The position numbers and the translations under genes were made by a program. Shown piece after piece: positions 18,725 to 29,262 of a stretch of DNA of 64,000 nt (position 1 is the stretch's first letter; every line of letters begins with the position of its first letter). The notes below the pieces were generated by a model, which did not search any database, was not told the origin of the DNA, and saw only the letters and a program-made list of their open reading frames with translations. Source of the DNA: Pararge aegeria (taxonomy: Eukaryota; Arthropoda; Insecta; Lepidoptera; Nymphalidae). The DNA is taken from NCBI RefSeq assembly GCF_905163445.1, contig NC_053202.1, positions 7,192,001 to 7,256,000 on the forward strand, written 5' to 3'.

Positions 18725-19022
18725 TACTCTGTTTTTCATCTCAGTGGCACAACGATGCGCTGTGGATTTACCAGTGTGGATACCTGGTAGCAGGTTCCAT
18801 TCCCCGGCTCCGCTTTCATCTCTCACAAGATAGAAAAATGAATTTTAAACTGTAAAATGTAAATTGTTGATATTGGAAATGAGCAACTGCTGCGTTTCTT
18901 ACCGGCTTCTTCTCGGTAGAATCTGCCTTCCGAACCGGTGGTAGAGTCACTACACACAGACAGACTTGACGTTTCAAAAGTGCTTATATTAGGCCCACTT
19001 CAAATAAATAAATTTTGAATTT
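18725..19022 (+). mobile_element. Family I repeat, longest copy, with tRNA-like head
   Basis: CTCAGTGGCACAACGATGCG (18739-18758) looks like a box A region, and GGTAGCAGGTTCCATTCCCC (18785-18804) carries a box-B-like segment. The body follows: TCTCACAAGATAGAAAAATG, TTCTTCTCGGTAGAATCTGC, CCGAACCGGTGGTAGAGTCA and TCAAAAGTGCTTATATTAGG. The 3' end AAATAAATAAATTTTGAATT resembles the 3' end of family B. This arrangement suggests a tRNA-derived SINE. Confidence 0.7.
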
Positions 19023-19261
19023 TGCACAGGTTAAATTACTGTACGAGAAATTATGAGCACTATTAGTACGTCTTCCAATCCGCATTTATCGATCTAAGGC
19101 CTAAAACCTTTTCATGCAGAGAGGAGACACGAGCACTGGAGTCCGGTAATGGATCATCAGACATCTTGGAGAAAATAGGAGTATGGTTATTCATACCAGG
19201 TATAACTTAACGGTTCTAGAACTGAAAAATGAAACCACAGGCATTTCTCGTTTATAATATA
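19023..19261. other. Unassigned sequence
   Basis: No gene or repeat is recognised. Confidence 0.35.
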
Positions 19262-19700
19262 CTAGCTGTTGCCCGCGACCTCGTCTGCGTTTCATTTTGT
19301 TTTTTAATGTGGCAATTTAGTTGTTGCTCTAAAAAAAATTAAAGTATGCAGTATCGCTAAGCCTTAAATGAGGATTATTGCTGCTGTCCGATGAGGAGTT
19401 CTGTCCTCTATCTCCAACCACAGTTTGGACAAAATTCAACACAAATTATAACCTCTATAGTACAAAAATAATTGTTTAAATCGGTTATAATTTGTCGGAG
19501 TTATGGTGTAAAATCGTCAAACACTCATCCCCTCTCCCAAAGGAACCGAGCTTAATGTCGGGATAAAAAGTATCCTATATTACTTCTAACACTTCCAAGA
19601 ATATATAATATGTGTACAAAGTTTCATGAGGATCGATTAAGCAGTTTTTACGAGAAAGCGTAACAAACAAACTTACATTGACATTTATAATATTAGTAGC
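19262..19700 (-). mobile_element. Helitron-type element, well preserved
   Basis: The 3' end CTAG is at 19262-19265, with AACGCAGACGAGGTCGCGGG and CAACAGCTAG in element sense. The 5' end at 19680-19700 reads GCTACTAATATTATAAATG. It is near-colinear with 14126-14550 over its whole length, about 440 bp, and carries no open frame. This copy gives the best view of the family. Confidence 0.87.
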
Positions 19701-19955
19701 GTATTAGTATGTAAATGGTAACAGTTATAGGTACCTTGCGAAAACTTACAGAAGCTTCTTTTTAAAATACATGAAACATTTGCATGGGCGGTTTTTTTTT
19801 AATACTAAGGGCTTAGCTAGTAGCAACTTTCTCAAAAGATGTGAGGACGGAACTAGACTTGCATTCACATATAAGGTCAAGTGCACTCCGAAAGTAAAGC
19901 TAAGATCACAAGGTAGTGATGAGAAAATATGAGAGCTCCGAATCTGTGTTGACGT
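19701..19955. other. Unassigned sequence
   Basis: No feature is recognised beyond a poly-T run at 19793-19801. Confidence 0.35.
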
Positions 19956-20276
19956 GTGAGGACAATATGCAACTATGCATTAATATGTGTGAGTTTAGAT
20001 CCTGGATTCGGATCCCAGGTCGGACCAAAAATTGTAAGGTGTTTTTTCTGTTAAATAATTTTCAGTACAAACCCCATGCCTCAGAGAACACTTCAGAGAA
20101 CACTTCAGCAGTCGCTCCCGGTTACTGTAACTAACTTGTGATAATTGTTGTTAAAGCACACCAACCAACATTGGAGCAGCGTGGTTGGTCTATGCTCTAA
20201 AACTGTCTCTCCTATGGAGAGAAGGGCTGTGCCCAGCAGTGGGAATACAATAGGCTGCGGATGTTAATGATGAGGA
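19956..20276 (+). mobile_element. Family J retroposon
   Basis: A box-B-like TGGATTCGGATCCCAGG at 20001-20018 is followed by the body TCAGTACAAACCCCATGCCT, TTACTGTAACTAACTTGTGA, GCAGCGTGGTTGGTCTATGC, AAGGGCTGTGCCCAGCAGTG and the tail GCTGCGGATGTTAATGATGA. A 13-bp unit (CAGAGAACACTT-like) is duplicated at 20083-20106. Related copies are at 41065-41350, 44855-45010 (minus), 60930-61135 (minus) and 34610-35180 (minus, split). Confidence 0.78.
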
Positions 20277-20642
20277 AGACTACGGATACTATCTTTTATT
20301 TGGCAAGACAATGATCTTGCCCTTGCTTCTCTCACGTAGGCAACTTTTGTACCATTAAAATAATGCATACTTATATTAGTTTAACCACCGGCGTAATAAA
20401 AACATTTTAGTAGCAATTTTTCAACGTAGATCCAAATCGTTGAAAAACTGCAATATAAAACTGAACACCTACACAACTAGGTAACTGAATTGGTGTACAT
20501 TTTTGAAGGATCAATTTTGACCTTTTCTTCTGTATCTCACTAAACAGATATCGCCAGTCATTACACGAGAGCATTCCAAACTCTATTTTCTCTCTCTCTC
20601 TCTCCTATGCGAAAGATGGCGGAGTCCAGCAGTAACATTAAT
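20277..20642. other. Unassigned sequence with a TC microsatellite
   Basis: A TCTC run is at about 20587-20604. No gene is seen. Confidence 0.4.
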
Positions 20643-20830
20643 TATTATTCATCTTCATCAAGCTTAAAACAGTCCACTACTAGACAGACGGGTTGATGAT
20701 TGTAGTGGATGGTAGTAGTACAACTGTATTCTGATCTGCCGTGCTTCTATCATGGTGATTATGGTCAAACCCTCGAGTTGGGAGAAGCCTTCAACCAACA
20801 GTTGACTGTTACATTGGTATTTCGTCGGTA
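20643..20830 (-). mobile_element. Family K retroposon, partial
   Basis: CATCTTCATCAAGCTTAAAA, CAGTCCACTACTAGACAG, then GTAGTACAACTGTATTCTGA and TCTGCCGTGCTTCTATC. The order differs slightly from 9537-9785 because the middle part is deleted and the end is partly inverted (a GATTATGGTCAAACCC block follows). Confidence 0.6.
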
Positions 20831-20935
20831 TTATATATATTATCGGTAATTTATCGCGTGGGAACAGTTAGTTTTCCAGAAATAAAAGCCTATATTACTC
20901 TCCGTCCGTTTAATGAGCTCTATTTATTTTTTAAC

Positions 20936-21100
20936 TATAATAGACTAGCGCTTGACCATAATCTCACCTGATGGAAAGTGTAAATGTGGCCTAAGAGGGA
21001 ACGCGCTTGCCTAGAAAATCCTATTCACTCTTGTTTTAAAGATCTGGTGAAGCCAGGACACTATGCCAAAAATCTGGTGAAGCAAGGCCACACAAATAAA
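20936..21100 (-). pseudogene. LINE C-terminal fragment, same family as 39475-39660
   Basis: On the minus strand the fragment includes the reverse of GAACGCGCTTGCCTAGAAAA and TCCTATTCACTCTTG, which matches the RVNRLFLGK-type end of the 39.5 kb copy. The frame is broken. T-rich edge at 20926-20935. Confidence 0.5.
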
Positions 21101-21196
21101 CAAACTTTCGCATGTATAATAAAAAATGTTGTTAATTTTTTTTTTTATTGTTTTTTCTGTCATGTCATCTGTCTTGTGATCGTCACAATTGATGCT

Positions 21197-21492
21197 GTTT
21201 GCTGAGTGATGACGCAGTCTAAGATGGTAACGGGCTAACCTTTTAGGGGTATGTTAGTTATATTAAACCCAACACCCTAATCAGTTTCTACGCGACAGCG
21301 TACCGGAACGCTAAATTTCTAAGCGATACGTCTTTGTTGGAAAGACGGGTCACGGCTTATGGCTTTAACCTTCCACCAGACCTTTCTGAGAAAATTCAGA
21401 AATCATAAATTCTCAAATTGAGGGTCAATTTGAGAATTCCGAGAATCGAATCCTAAACTTAAAACCACAGCGCTCAGCGCTGTGCCAATTTC
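21197..21492 (-). mobile_element. SINE family D, nearly complete
   Basis: GAGTGATGACGCAGTCTAAG, CCCTAATCAGTTTCTACGCG, ACCGGAACGCTAAATTTC, CTTCCACCAGACC, AAATTCAGAAATCATAAATT and a tRNA-like head (AGCGCTCAGCGCTGTGCCA). Near 21415-21440 a short inverted duplication (TCTCAAATTGAGGGTCAATT and TGAGAATTC) replaces the normal sequence. Confidence 0.82.
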
Positions 21493-22490
21493 CATCTTCA
21501 CTTCCGCGTTGGTAGTTCTCATCACGTGCCTACACTGTGTGCTCTTAGCTTTAGTTTAGGAACGTTCTTGACCTACCTTATCTCTGTATACAAGTCTGGC
21601 TCTACTGAAGGTTACGACGTGAGGTTTTTCTAATCGGAAGCACTTCAGTGAAGATGTTATTTTTTTAATTATGCCGGCTAGGCTTGCTCTTGATGCTGTA
21701 GAAAGCAATGATTTTTCATTCCACTACACTGCCCTTGACTGAAACCTTAAATCATATCATCACTTATCTAACCGGAATCTTACCCCTAAAATGGTAGCAG
21801 AGAAAATCACTCGCAGCTAGTCTTTACTGAACCACTGGTCACTGGCCACGGCAGATGACTCCCACCAGACGAATGAGGTGGACGATGAGGTGCTTATCTA
21901 CGTCTTCCAACTCTCTTAGAGATGTGAGGATTTAGGACAAATTGAAATTCAAAATTCATTTATATTGTCCGAACAGGGAATCGAACTCAGAGTAGATTTT
22001 CAGCCTGTAAGGGTAATTTACTTTGATTTAAAGTAAAACTGCCTTATGGTGACGGTATATCAAAATACAATTTAATGTCAGCACCTCTTTACTTCCTGCG
22101 GTTGCCATACGAGATAATGGCGGACGAGCGAATGAATTGTATTATACATTAAATTCTCCATGACGTCAATACATTTTATGTTCTATAGGCATATATTATT
22201 AATCACCTAAATAACCTAATTTAGCCCAACTTTTGATATTAGCAGTAACAAAGGGACAGCGAGCCTTTACTGTTTTGGAGCATTTATGCCATCGTTTCGG
22301 ATTTAATAGTCGCTCACTTGGTATAAAATTCGCCTACTCAGTTTTTGTATTCACCCGCTTTGTTTATTGTCATATTTATCACGAACTCGGACGAATTATA
22401 CTGCTTGGTGGTAAATTTCGATCGCTTTAACATATTCTAATATTTATAATATAGTATTATGTTTGTTCTTTCGTTTCGTTCAAATCCTAA
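21493..22490. other. Unassigned sequence
   Basis: No gene is recognised. Box-B-like GGGAATCGAACTCAGAG at 21978-21994 suggests one more minus-strand SINE head. TACTGAAGGTTACGACGTGA with CAGTGAAGATGTTATT near 21604-21660 faintly resembles a stretch near 32700-32775. A 65-codon frame 22233-22430 has no recognisable motif. Confidence 0.35.
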
Positions 22491-22547
22491 GGTTACCTGG
22501 CAGAGATCACTACTTAGCGATAAGGCCGTCTTTCGTATTTTACTTCC
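22491..22547 (+). mobile_element. Family C mini-retroposon, 3'-truncated
   Basis: Starts at the family's constant 5' end, GGTTACCTGGCAGAGATCAC, and continues TTAGCGATAAGGCCGTCTTT. The tail is replaced by the adjacent family B copy. Confidence 0.7.
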
Positions 22548-22735
22548 ATCAAAGTCAAAGTCAAAGTCGAATATTTCTTTATTCAAATAGGAACATAGAT
22601 AGCACTTTTGATGCGTTTATTATATACAAAATGTGTACATAGCAGTGAGTAGTGATGGCGGTAACTACTTTCGTAAACGCAAAACTAAAGCTACGAGGGT
22701 TCGCTACGCGCCCTGGTCTTATCTTTGTTTTGAAA
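22548..22735 (-). mobile_element. Family B repeat, truncated
   Basis: Minus copy with a short TCAAAG repeat tail (22548-22568), then ATATTTCTTTATTCAAATAG, GCACTTTTGATGCGTTTATT, AAAGCTACGAGGGTTCGCTA and CGCGCCCTGGTCTTAT. The 5' half of the family is missing. Confidence 0.85.
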
Positions 22736-24719
22736 TAAAATAATCTTTATTTGCTAAATGTGATAGTATAAGTGTATGTTTTTATTAAAATGCTCACATT
22801 TTGCTAAAGGAATGTTGTGTTCTTCTTCTTTTATTTCCCTAGCTTTGCAGTTGTCAAAAAAAAAGGTATTTTATATAAATATTTTGTTTAAATTAATTCT
22901 TCAATTCGTGCTTCAACGTCTATTCAGTGTTTAGTTGAGTATGGTGTGCTAAGGCCATTAAATATAGCTACAGATCTATATTAATAGTTCGACACGCGAC
23001 AGTGTTCGTTGTATCCATCTGGACGGATTCCAAAACCAAAAATAGATTCAGTGGCATATAAAAATTGATGTTTATGATTTATAGTACCATCTCGCTTGTT
23101 TGTTTTATTTATTTCTTAGCATGAGACTGTTTTTTTATGACAATATGCATTAATCGTGTTGGTGAAATGAAATCGGTTTGTACATTAATATTTATACGTT
23201 CGTTGTGACTGCAGCTCTTTCTTCTTGCGTTGTTCACTCATTACTGATGATAATGATCACCACTCAAAATAATCTGTCCCGGGCAAATTCATAAAATTGG
23301 GTTTTATAATTTTTTTTAATTTCTCTGGTATGTAGGGCTACACGCGCCACGACAGAGTTGTGTCTACCCATTGTCTCGTCTGTCTCAATAGAAAATATAC
23401 GAGTAACGATTAGAGGTAATTATGTCGTGGTGCGCATGCTAGGCCTACTGGTTTGGTCTGGTCGAGGGTCTTTTGGTAGAAAGTCCGATTAGGAGTATGG
23501 TTTTAATTTTTTTTACTAATTGTTAAACCAACAGCTGTCAATACAAAATAGTTTATAAACGTGTTGACATAAAACTTATATCAGGTTTTAACAGATAAAT
23601 CCAATTTTAACAAGGGTACCTACTGGCAGAACCCAGACAAAATGCAGCAATGCCTAAAAGCTATGTTTACGTAACATACAGTAGTTTATCTAATAGCTTG
23701 CTGCTCATTATATACAGAATTAAGAAGGCGAAAAGCACGGAGAGTAAAACAGTCACATATTTTCTTAGTTTTGGTTAAAGGTATGAGTAGAACTTTTATA
23801 TGTAAGTTGGTAATCGTTAGCCTGCAACAAAGGGTTAATATAATTAAACCAACCTATTTTATATTTTTTCCAATTGTCACTGCTGTAAGACAACAGAAAG
23901 TCACAATATTATATTTAACTTTTTTTGTATTTGGTTCTTGTAGAACATTATGTCCCTCTGGAATTAATACATAGATGACGTAGGTTAATATTTATAAAAA
24001 TAAACACATGAGTGGCCACACGTATTAATAGCGTGATATATTCATATAATATATCGTGTGGGTGGACAACATACGTTTTGTGTCGTCTCTTACAAAATAT
24101 AGGAGGGCGGGGTTTTTTAAAAAATGATGCTCGAAAATATTAGAGAGTTTTAACGTTGACTCTTTCTACGATAATTATCTGTTTATGAAAACACGTCTGT
24201 GTTGTGTACTATTAAGAATACCTGACGTCTATTTAAACAGGTCGGGTGGGCACCGCAGCGTCCACCCTGCGTCCTTAACGGCGTTCAAATTTGCGTCCAA
24301 CGAGCGACAAATCACAAAAAGCGCTCTTTCGAGCAAAATTTTTGATATTAGTCATAAGCAGATCGCTTTACTTAAGACGTTCTGACTGCAAACAAACAAT
24401 GAAACCGTTCAAAAAATTACCAATCTTTTTTAAACAATACTTACGTTGTAAAAGGGTTGCAAAGTTGCGCAATATTTTGTCTTCTACCTTCGAATGTATT
24501 ACTGATGATACAGAGTAAAACATTGTATATATAATCAGCAGCTATACAACGTTTATCAGTAAGGCCCAGTAATCGAATTCTTACATATTTACGTTCATTA
24601 TTCAATATTTATTGTAAGTACAAGTGATTATTGTGTTTGGCCGGAGGCAGAATAAAATTGTTGCTCACATTTCAACGTGGCACAAATAACTTTACCCAGA
24701 ATTTATCCATAGTTGTACG
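22736..24719. other. Longest stretch without recognised transposons
   Basis: About 2 kb of AT-rich sequence. At 23420-23462 there is a diverged match (GGTGCGCATGCTAGGCCTAC) to the tandem repeat at 25.3-25.7 kb. Short frames at 23771-23974 and 24185-24518 have no domain or motif. No TATA/initiator/ORF combination suggests a host gene. The scarcity of repeats stands out against the rest of the window, but I cannot say whether it is conserved. Confidence 0.4.
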
Positions 24720-24850
24720 CATGAGAAAATATGTCTCGGCATGAGTATAACAAGGGGGTGTATTGTGTTCGGGCGCTGATCTCGGGGCTAGACAACTTTT
24801 ACCCGAAGGGCAAATTCGAAGCGTAGCCAAGCGTGGTCCATCTTAGTTGA
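24720..24850 (+). repeat. Family M repeat unit
   Basis: ATAACAAGGGGGTGTATTGT, GACAACTTTTACCCGAAGGG and CAAATTCGAAGCGTAGCCAA match 25642-25740 nearly throughout. A shorter version is at 26535-26600 (TTTTACCCGAAGCTAAATCG). The type of element is unknown. Confidence 0.65.
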
Positions 24851-24980
24851 TGTTTATATGTTCAACTCACACTGGCGCGTTGAGACATGTCATGCTTTAC
24901 ATACATAAGGGTAAAATAATATAGAACCCGACAATTATATATACCAGTTGGTATATATTCTATTAAACGAATCACTGTTA

Positions 24981-25195
24981 TGTCGTAGTGGGCAACGGCC
25001 CTGCTTTCTGAGTCCAAGGCCGTGGGTTCGATTCCCAAAACTGTGTCTGGTAATACAGATGTTTATCTGTATATAATTCATAGAAATATTCATCAGTCAT
25101 CTTAGTACCCATAACACAAGCTACGCATACCTACTATGGGGCTAGATGGCGATGCGTGTATTGTCGTAGTATAATAATTTATTTATTTGTTTATA
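24981..25195 (+). mobile_element. SINE family A, head damaged
   Basis: TGTCGTAGTGGGCAACGGCC replaces the normal first bases. Box B GTGGGTTCGATTCCC is at 25021-25036. The body is shortened between ACTG and GGTAATACAGATG. The tail GGGGCTAGATGGCGATGCGT and a TTTATT edge are intact. Confidence 0.85.
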
Positions 25196-25336
25196 ATGCA
25201 GAAAACCTGAAGGTAATGGTAAAAACCTGTAATAAACGCGGAAGCATAACGCGGTCAACAGTTAGTGAAATAATAAAGATAAATATGCTTTAGGCGAAGA
25301 ACATGACCCGTAGCAACTTTGCGCCTGTGTGATTTA

Positions 25337-25745
25337 AGTATGCGTGCAACGAGATAATCATCTCTATCTATTACTCGAAATTTTTCTATAAGGATAGACG
25401 AGATAACCAGGTAGACACAGTTTCCTCGTGCTGCGCATGCTAGTCCTACTGGTACAAAACCTTTACTCGACATAACTATAACAAGGGTGTTAGGCTAGTA
25501 TGCGTGCAACAAGATAATTGTCGCTATCTAGTACTCGATTTTTTTCGATACAGATAGTCGAGATAACCAGGTAGACACAGTTTCCTCGTGCTGCGCATGC
25601 TAGTCCTACTGGTACAAAACCTTTACTGGTTATATTATCTCGACATAACTATAACAAGGGAGTCAATTGTGTTCCGGCGATCTAGTGGCCAGACATCTTT
25701 TACCCGGAGGGCAAGATCGAAGCGTAGCCGAGCGTAGTGCTGTTT
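25337..25745 (+). repeat. Tandem duplication, period 160 bp, followed by a family M unit
   Basis: Both units start AGTATGCGTGCAAC (25337 and 25497). A 69-bp block is identical in the two (25399-25467 and 25559-25627), while the first 60 bp have diverged. The second unit has 16 extra bases before CGACATAACTATAACAAGGG and continues into the family M sequence. A minus-strand frame over unit 1 (25255-25473) is not repeated cleanly in unit 2, so coding is unlikely. Confidence 0.88.
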
Positions 25746-25875
25746 ATAAAGAATAAGTGCAATACAAGGGACTAAGTCAACGCCCGCTTCTGTTTTTAAA
25801 ATTCCTCTTGGAACCGTTTGTTTTTCTGGAATAAAACATTTTTGACATGGATAGGTACAACTAGTTAATAATTAA
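25746..25875 (+). mobile_element. Helitron-like remnant
   Basis: TTTTAAAATTCCTCTTGGAA and TGACATGGATAGGTACAACT end in CTAG (25861-25864). It is too short and degraded to identify fully. Confidence 0.35.
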
Positions 25876-26070
25876 ATTGCGTTTTGCAATGTGGTCGAAG
25901 ACGCTGTCCATATTCTAATGGAATGTGCCAGGAACGAAAATTACCGACGACAGCACTTTAGTAAGCTGATTCTAAGCTCCGTTGTATATTTTAACAGTGT
26001 GCAGGCGTACCCACATTCAATGTCAGCAAGAAAACTGTTGCGATTGGTTGGGATTGGTATCGAGAAGTGA
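25876..26070 (+). pseudogene. LINE polyprotein C-terminus with Cys-His motif
   Basis: A frame open for 64 codons ends at TGA 26068-26070. It reads FCNVVEDAVHILMECARN, followed by a basic tail ending SARKLLRLVGIGIEK. The C-X8-H-X4-C part of the CCHC motif is clear, as found at the C-terminus of R1/jockey-type LINE ORF2 proteins. It is 5'-truncated and has no start codon. It is probably followed by some 3' UTR up to the family B copy at 26139. Confidence 0.7.
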
Positions 26071-26138
26071 CAATAACAATTCGTCTCTCCATGACAGTCC
26101 TGGCTACTGCTGTATGTAAATGAGAGTTTGTATTAAGC

Positions 26139-26478
26139 GAAAGCTTATAGAAAAGTCCTATTATAGTATAAAGGATTACGTAAACGATAAAAAGCTTGGG
26201 TGTGAACAATTGCTCTAACCAGGTTGCTTCTTAAATATTTCCTAATGACAATGTGAGATGGTGATAACAAAAAGAACACCCGGCTAAGTTTGTTGTGGGC
26301 TTCATCTTAGACCAGGGCGCGATTGGAACCCTCGTAGCTTTATTTTTAAGTTTACGATTGTAGTTATCGCCATCACTAATCACTGCTATGTACACATTTT
26401 TTATATAATAACGCATCAAAAGTGCCATCTATGTGCCTATTTAAATAAAGAAATATTTGATTTTGACTTTGACTTAGA
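26139..26478 (+). mobile_element. Family B repeat, full copy
   Basis: AGCTTATAGAAAAGTCCTAT, AAACGATAAAAAGCTTGGGT, CCGGCTAAGTTTGTTGTGGG, AGACCAGGGCGCGATTGGAA, CATCAAAAGTGCCATCTATG and the end AATAAAGAAATATTTGATTT with a GACTTT repeat. It gives a clear 3' end for the family. Confidence 0.9.
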
Positions 26479-26722
26479 TATACGTAATGTAACACTACGG
26501 AGAGGTATATTCGCCTAGCGAACAAAAAAAAAATGCTTTTCTTTTACCCGAAGCTAAATCGAAGTGTACCCAAGCTTGTTTCACTTAAGTGGCTGTTGAT
26601 AAAGAACTAATGTTTAGCTGGTACTCTTGCGCATCTGTTTTGTCCATAAGTAATCATTAACAGACGAACGTGTTAATTAAAGGCACACATACGTAGTAAC
26701 TTTCTTGCGATAATGTACTACT

Positions 26723-27110
26723 AGCTGACCCGTGCAACTTCAAAAAAAAAAAAAAAATCAAAATTTCTTTATTCATGTAGGCCTATTTCATACATATTTG
26801 TTTACATAATTGTAACGGGATGGTGATAACTTCGTTCGCCAACTTAAATCTAAAGCTACGAGGGTTCCAAACGCGCCCTGGTCTAAGAGCCCACAACAAA
26901 CTTAGCCGGGTAAATTTTTTTTTTTTTGCGTCTTCGTCTGCACCAATTCGGTTATTACCGTAAAACACAAATAAAATGACATTTTCTAAAAATGAATCCT
27001 AGCTAGATCGATTTATCTCCCCCGAAACCCCCTGTATACCAAATTTCATGAAAAACGTTGGAGCCGATTCCGAGATTACAATTATATTTATACAAGAATT
27101 GCTCGTTTAA
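26723..27110 (-). mobile_element. Helitron-type element interrupted by family B
   Basis: Element end CTAG at 26723-26726 followed by CTGACCCGTGCAACTTC. After the interruption come GTCTGCACCAATTCGG, CCAAATTTCATGAAAAACGT and the AT-rich 5' region (TACAATTATATTTATACAAG). Joining ...CAACTTC to GTCTGCACC restores the familiar GACTTCGTCTGC-type reading, so the family B copy came later. Confidence 0.7.
26742..26932 (-). mobile_element. Family B repeat, truncated, nested
   Basis: A-rich left edge, ATTTCTTTATTCATGTAGGC, GGTGATAACTTCGTTCGCC, CTACGAGGGTTCCAAACGCG and CAACAAACTTAGCCGGGTAA with T-rich right edge. A TCTTC/ACTTC word flanks both ends as a possible TSD. Confidence 0.85.
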
Positions 27111-27640
27111 AGATAAAAGATATGTACTATTACAGCACTTCAGTTCGCGCAAGATATATCTCCTTGTATATCTCTCTCGCTCACATCATTCGCTGAATTA
27201 CAGCAACACTGCTCGCCACTTCAGAAACTTCCCGCCAGCTCGTGGCGCCACAGGAGTATCAAAATAACGCATACGTCAGGTATAATATGAAAAAAAAAGC
27301 TTGTTTATTGAGAAACAGCGCAGTGATTTATAATTATGTCATCGTGCGCACGATCGTTTATAAAATACGCTATTAATGCGGCTTCTATATTTTGAATTGC
27401 GGCTTCTTTCATTAATGTTGCGACATTGTGGGCGCTCGAAAGCATTTTCGTAGTTCTTTTCGCAGTTTCTTAAAGTTTTTTCTGTATAAATTCATCAATT
27501 TAGTTTATTACAGACAGTAAGTTATAATAACCAAGACCGACGTCTTAACCTACTCAGCCAACCACGGGGGTTGACACTTAAAATTTCACAAATGTAATGT
27601 TAAAATCACAATGTAGTGTGCAAGTGTTAGGGTAGAATTA
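27111..27640. other. Unassigned sequence
   Basis: No recognised repeat. A 69-codon frame (27058-27267) begins inside the Helitron and is not credible as a gene. Confidence 0.35.
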
Positions 27641-27892
27641 TTTTTAGCATGCTAAAATTTTGGTTTTTATATAGCATAGCAAACAAAGAGCAGTATAGCA
27701 TGCACGCACAATACTTACCTATTGTGCGTGCATGCTATACTCAACGATAATATTATATAGTCCAGTAACTTTATTAAATCGCACAAAAAAAGCTAAATTT
27801 TTATCACGCTAAAAATTTTGTATTTTATGAGGCAAGTATTGTGCATACTAAGGATGATGTTCGGAGGAGTCCAGTAACTATATTAAATCGAT
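27641..27892. repeat. Composite repeat with a perfect hairpin and direct repeats
   Basis: A 21-bp perfect inverted repeat (27692-27712 and 27721-27741, loop ACTTACCT) is followed by direct repeats of 23 bp with one mismatch (27759-27781 and 27868-27890, containing AGTCCAGTAACT). The hairpin arm word TATTGTGC recurs at 27838. The whole could be a small unclassified mobile element or several local duplications. Confidence 0.8.
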
Positions 27893-28654
27893 TAAACCTA
27901 TGGCTGTTTAGTTTATTTACAGGGTTCTCCTTTAAAGTTGTGTATTTGTCGATGCACCCGAATACGCAGTACTTGTCAGTATGACGCATGGCTGACTTAT
28001 TTACGACGCCAGATAAAGCGCCCTCAAAACAGAAGAGGTTGCGTTCGCGAAACTAAGAAGAAGACACAGCCTCGGTTATGTTATCTTTCTATAAAGACAT
28101 AAAAATTTTATAAGGTACACATAGCGAGGTAGGGTTTGTGCACACGGACTTCCTTATTAAAACCGCGTTCTTTTTGCCTCGCTGGTCTAAAGTTTGCATG
28201 GTCAGTTATGCATCACGAGATCCTGACTGTTGAGTTTTTCTGTCAAGAAAAATTCTACAATCAATAATTTCCATTCGGTAGAAACATTATCCACTCCGGA
28301 ATTTCCGACAAATTTTACCAATTCCGGAAAAATTGCAGTAGTATATCTGAACTGGTTAAGCTAATTAAAGCCCTTTAAACCATATAAGAGCAGGGTTCAG
28401 GGTTGTAGATATGATCCCTTGAAACCAGTGCCCATTTTACAAACGAAGTAGGTGAAACATAGACATACTCATGGTTTTGAGGGTGCCGAAAACCGCCTTA
28501 AGCGCCTATTACATTTGCGTCGCTTCTGGCGCACCAGGTAATTCAAGTAAGTGCCTACTAGAATTACGTGGTGCGTATTCATTTTATAAGTTATATTATA
28601 GAATATTTTTCCACGGAGCTACGGGGATGTTTATACCACAAGCAAAAACGTACA
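27893..28654. other. Unassigned sequence
   Basis: No gene or repeat family is recognised. Two related CCGGAATTTCC/TTCCGGAAAA words (28297 and 28322) form an imperfect inverted pair. Confidence 0.35.
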
Positions 28655-28730
28655 AATATAACGGACGGCTCAGGCCAACCAAGTACGGAAAGCCAGGAAC
28701 AGAAGAAGAACACAGGCGAAGTAATCGGGC
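28655..28730 (+). mobile_element. 3' end of a LINE, related to 34.7-35.1 kb
   Basis: ACGGACGGCTCAGGCCAACC, AAGTACGGAAAGCCAGGAAC and AGAAGAAGAACA match the 3' UTR seen at 35085-35141. The coding part is absent. A frame across it (28471-28782) is incidental. Confidence 0.6.
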
Positions 28731-29262
28731 TATTATAATACAAAATCATAACACCATTTGCCGATCGTTGGTGAACATGTAACTGTAGGTATTTCATTTT
28801 GACTCACCTACTAGAGGCCGCATCAGCTAAAGTCAAAACTTCCTTCCAAGAGAGAGGATTGTGCTCAGCTGTGGGATAAAACGCTGAGGATAATGATGTA
28901 TCATGTCATCTGTTAGATTAGATCTTGCACGCCTGCTAGCTACTCTTCCATGAGATAAGAGGTTTGTGCCCGTCTGTGGGACAATAGGCCGAGGAAAGTG
29001 ATGTGTACTCTAGCCTGCCGTAGTAAACCGCGACCGCGTCCGCTACCGCTTATGTTTGGGAAAAGCTTATTTACAAAGCCGGATAAAGTAGTGCGACAGG
29101 TGCCACAGTGAAACGTCAACGCATTCAAAGGACTATCGTGATGCTTCCATGATAAATATTTATGTTTGTTTATCGGGCTTTGAGTGGGAAACAACTACGT
29201 TATAACTGGGCAAATGGGACTGCACGAGATTGCGTCGGTTATGTAACGTTCTTACTACGTTT
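28731..29262. other. Two family J tail fragments and unassigned sequence
   Basis: 28835-28905 (GAGAGGATTGTGCTCAGCTG, GGATAATGATGTATC) and 28945-29010 (AGATAAGAGGTTTGTGCCC, TAGGCCGAGGAAAGTGATG) both resemble the last 60 bp of family J in tandem. The remainder is unassigned. Confidence 0.5.

Noticed and set aside
25337..25672. Attachment sites or integrase-type repeats
   Set aside because: They are two tandem units with uneven divergence and no recombinase gene nearby. A local duplication explains them.
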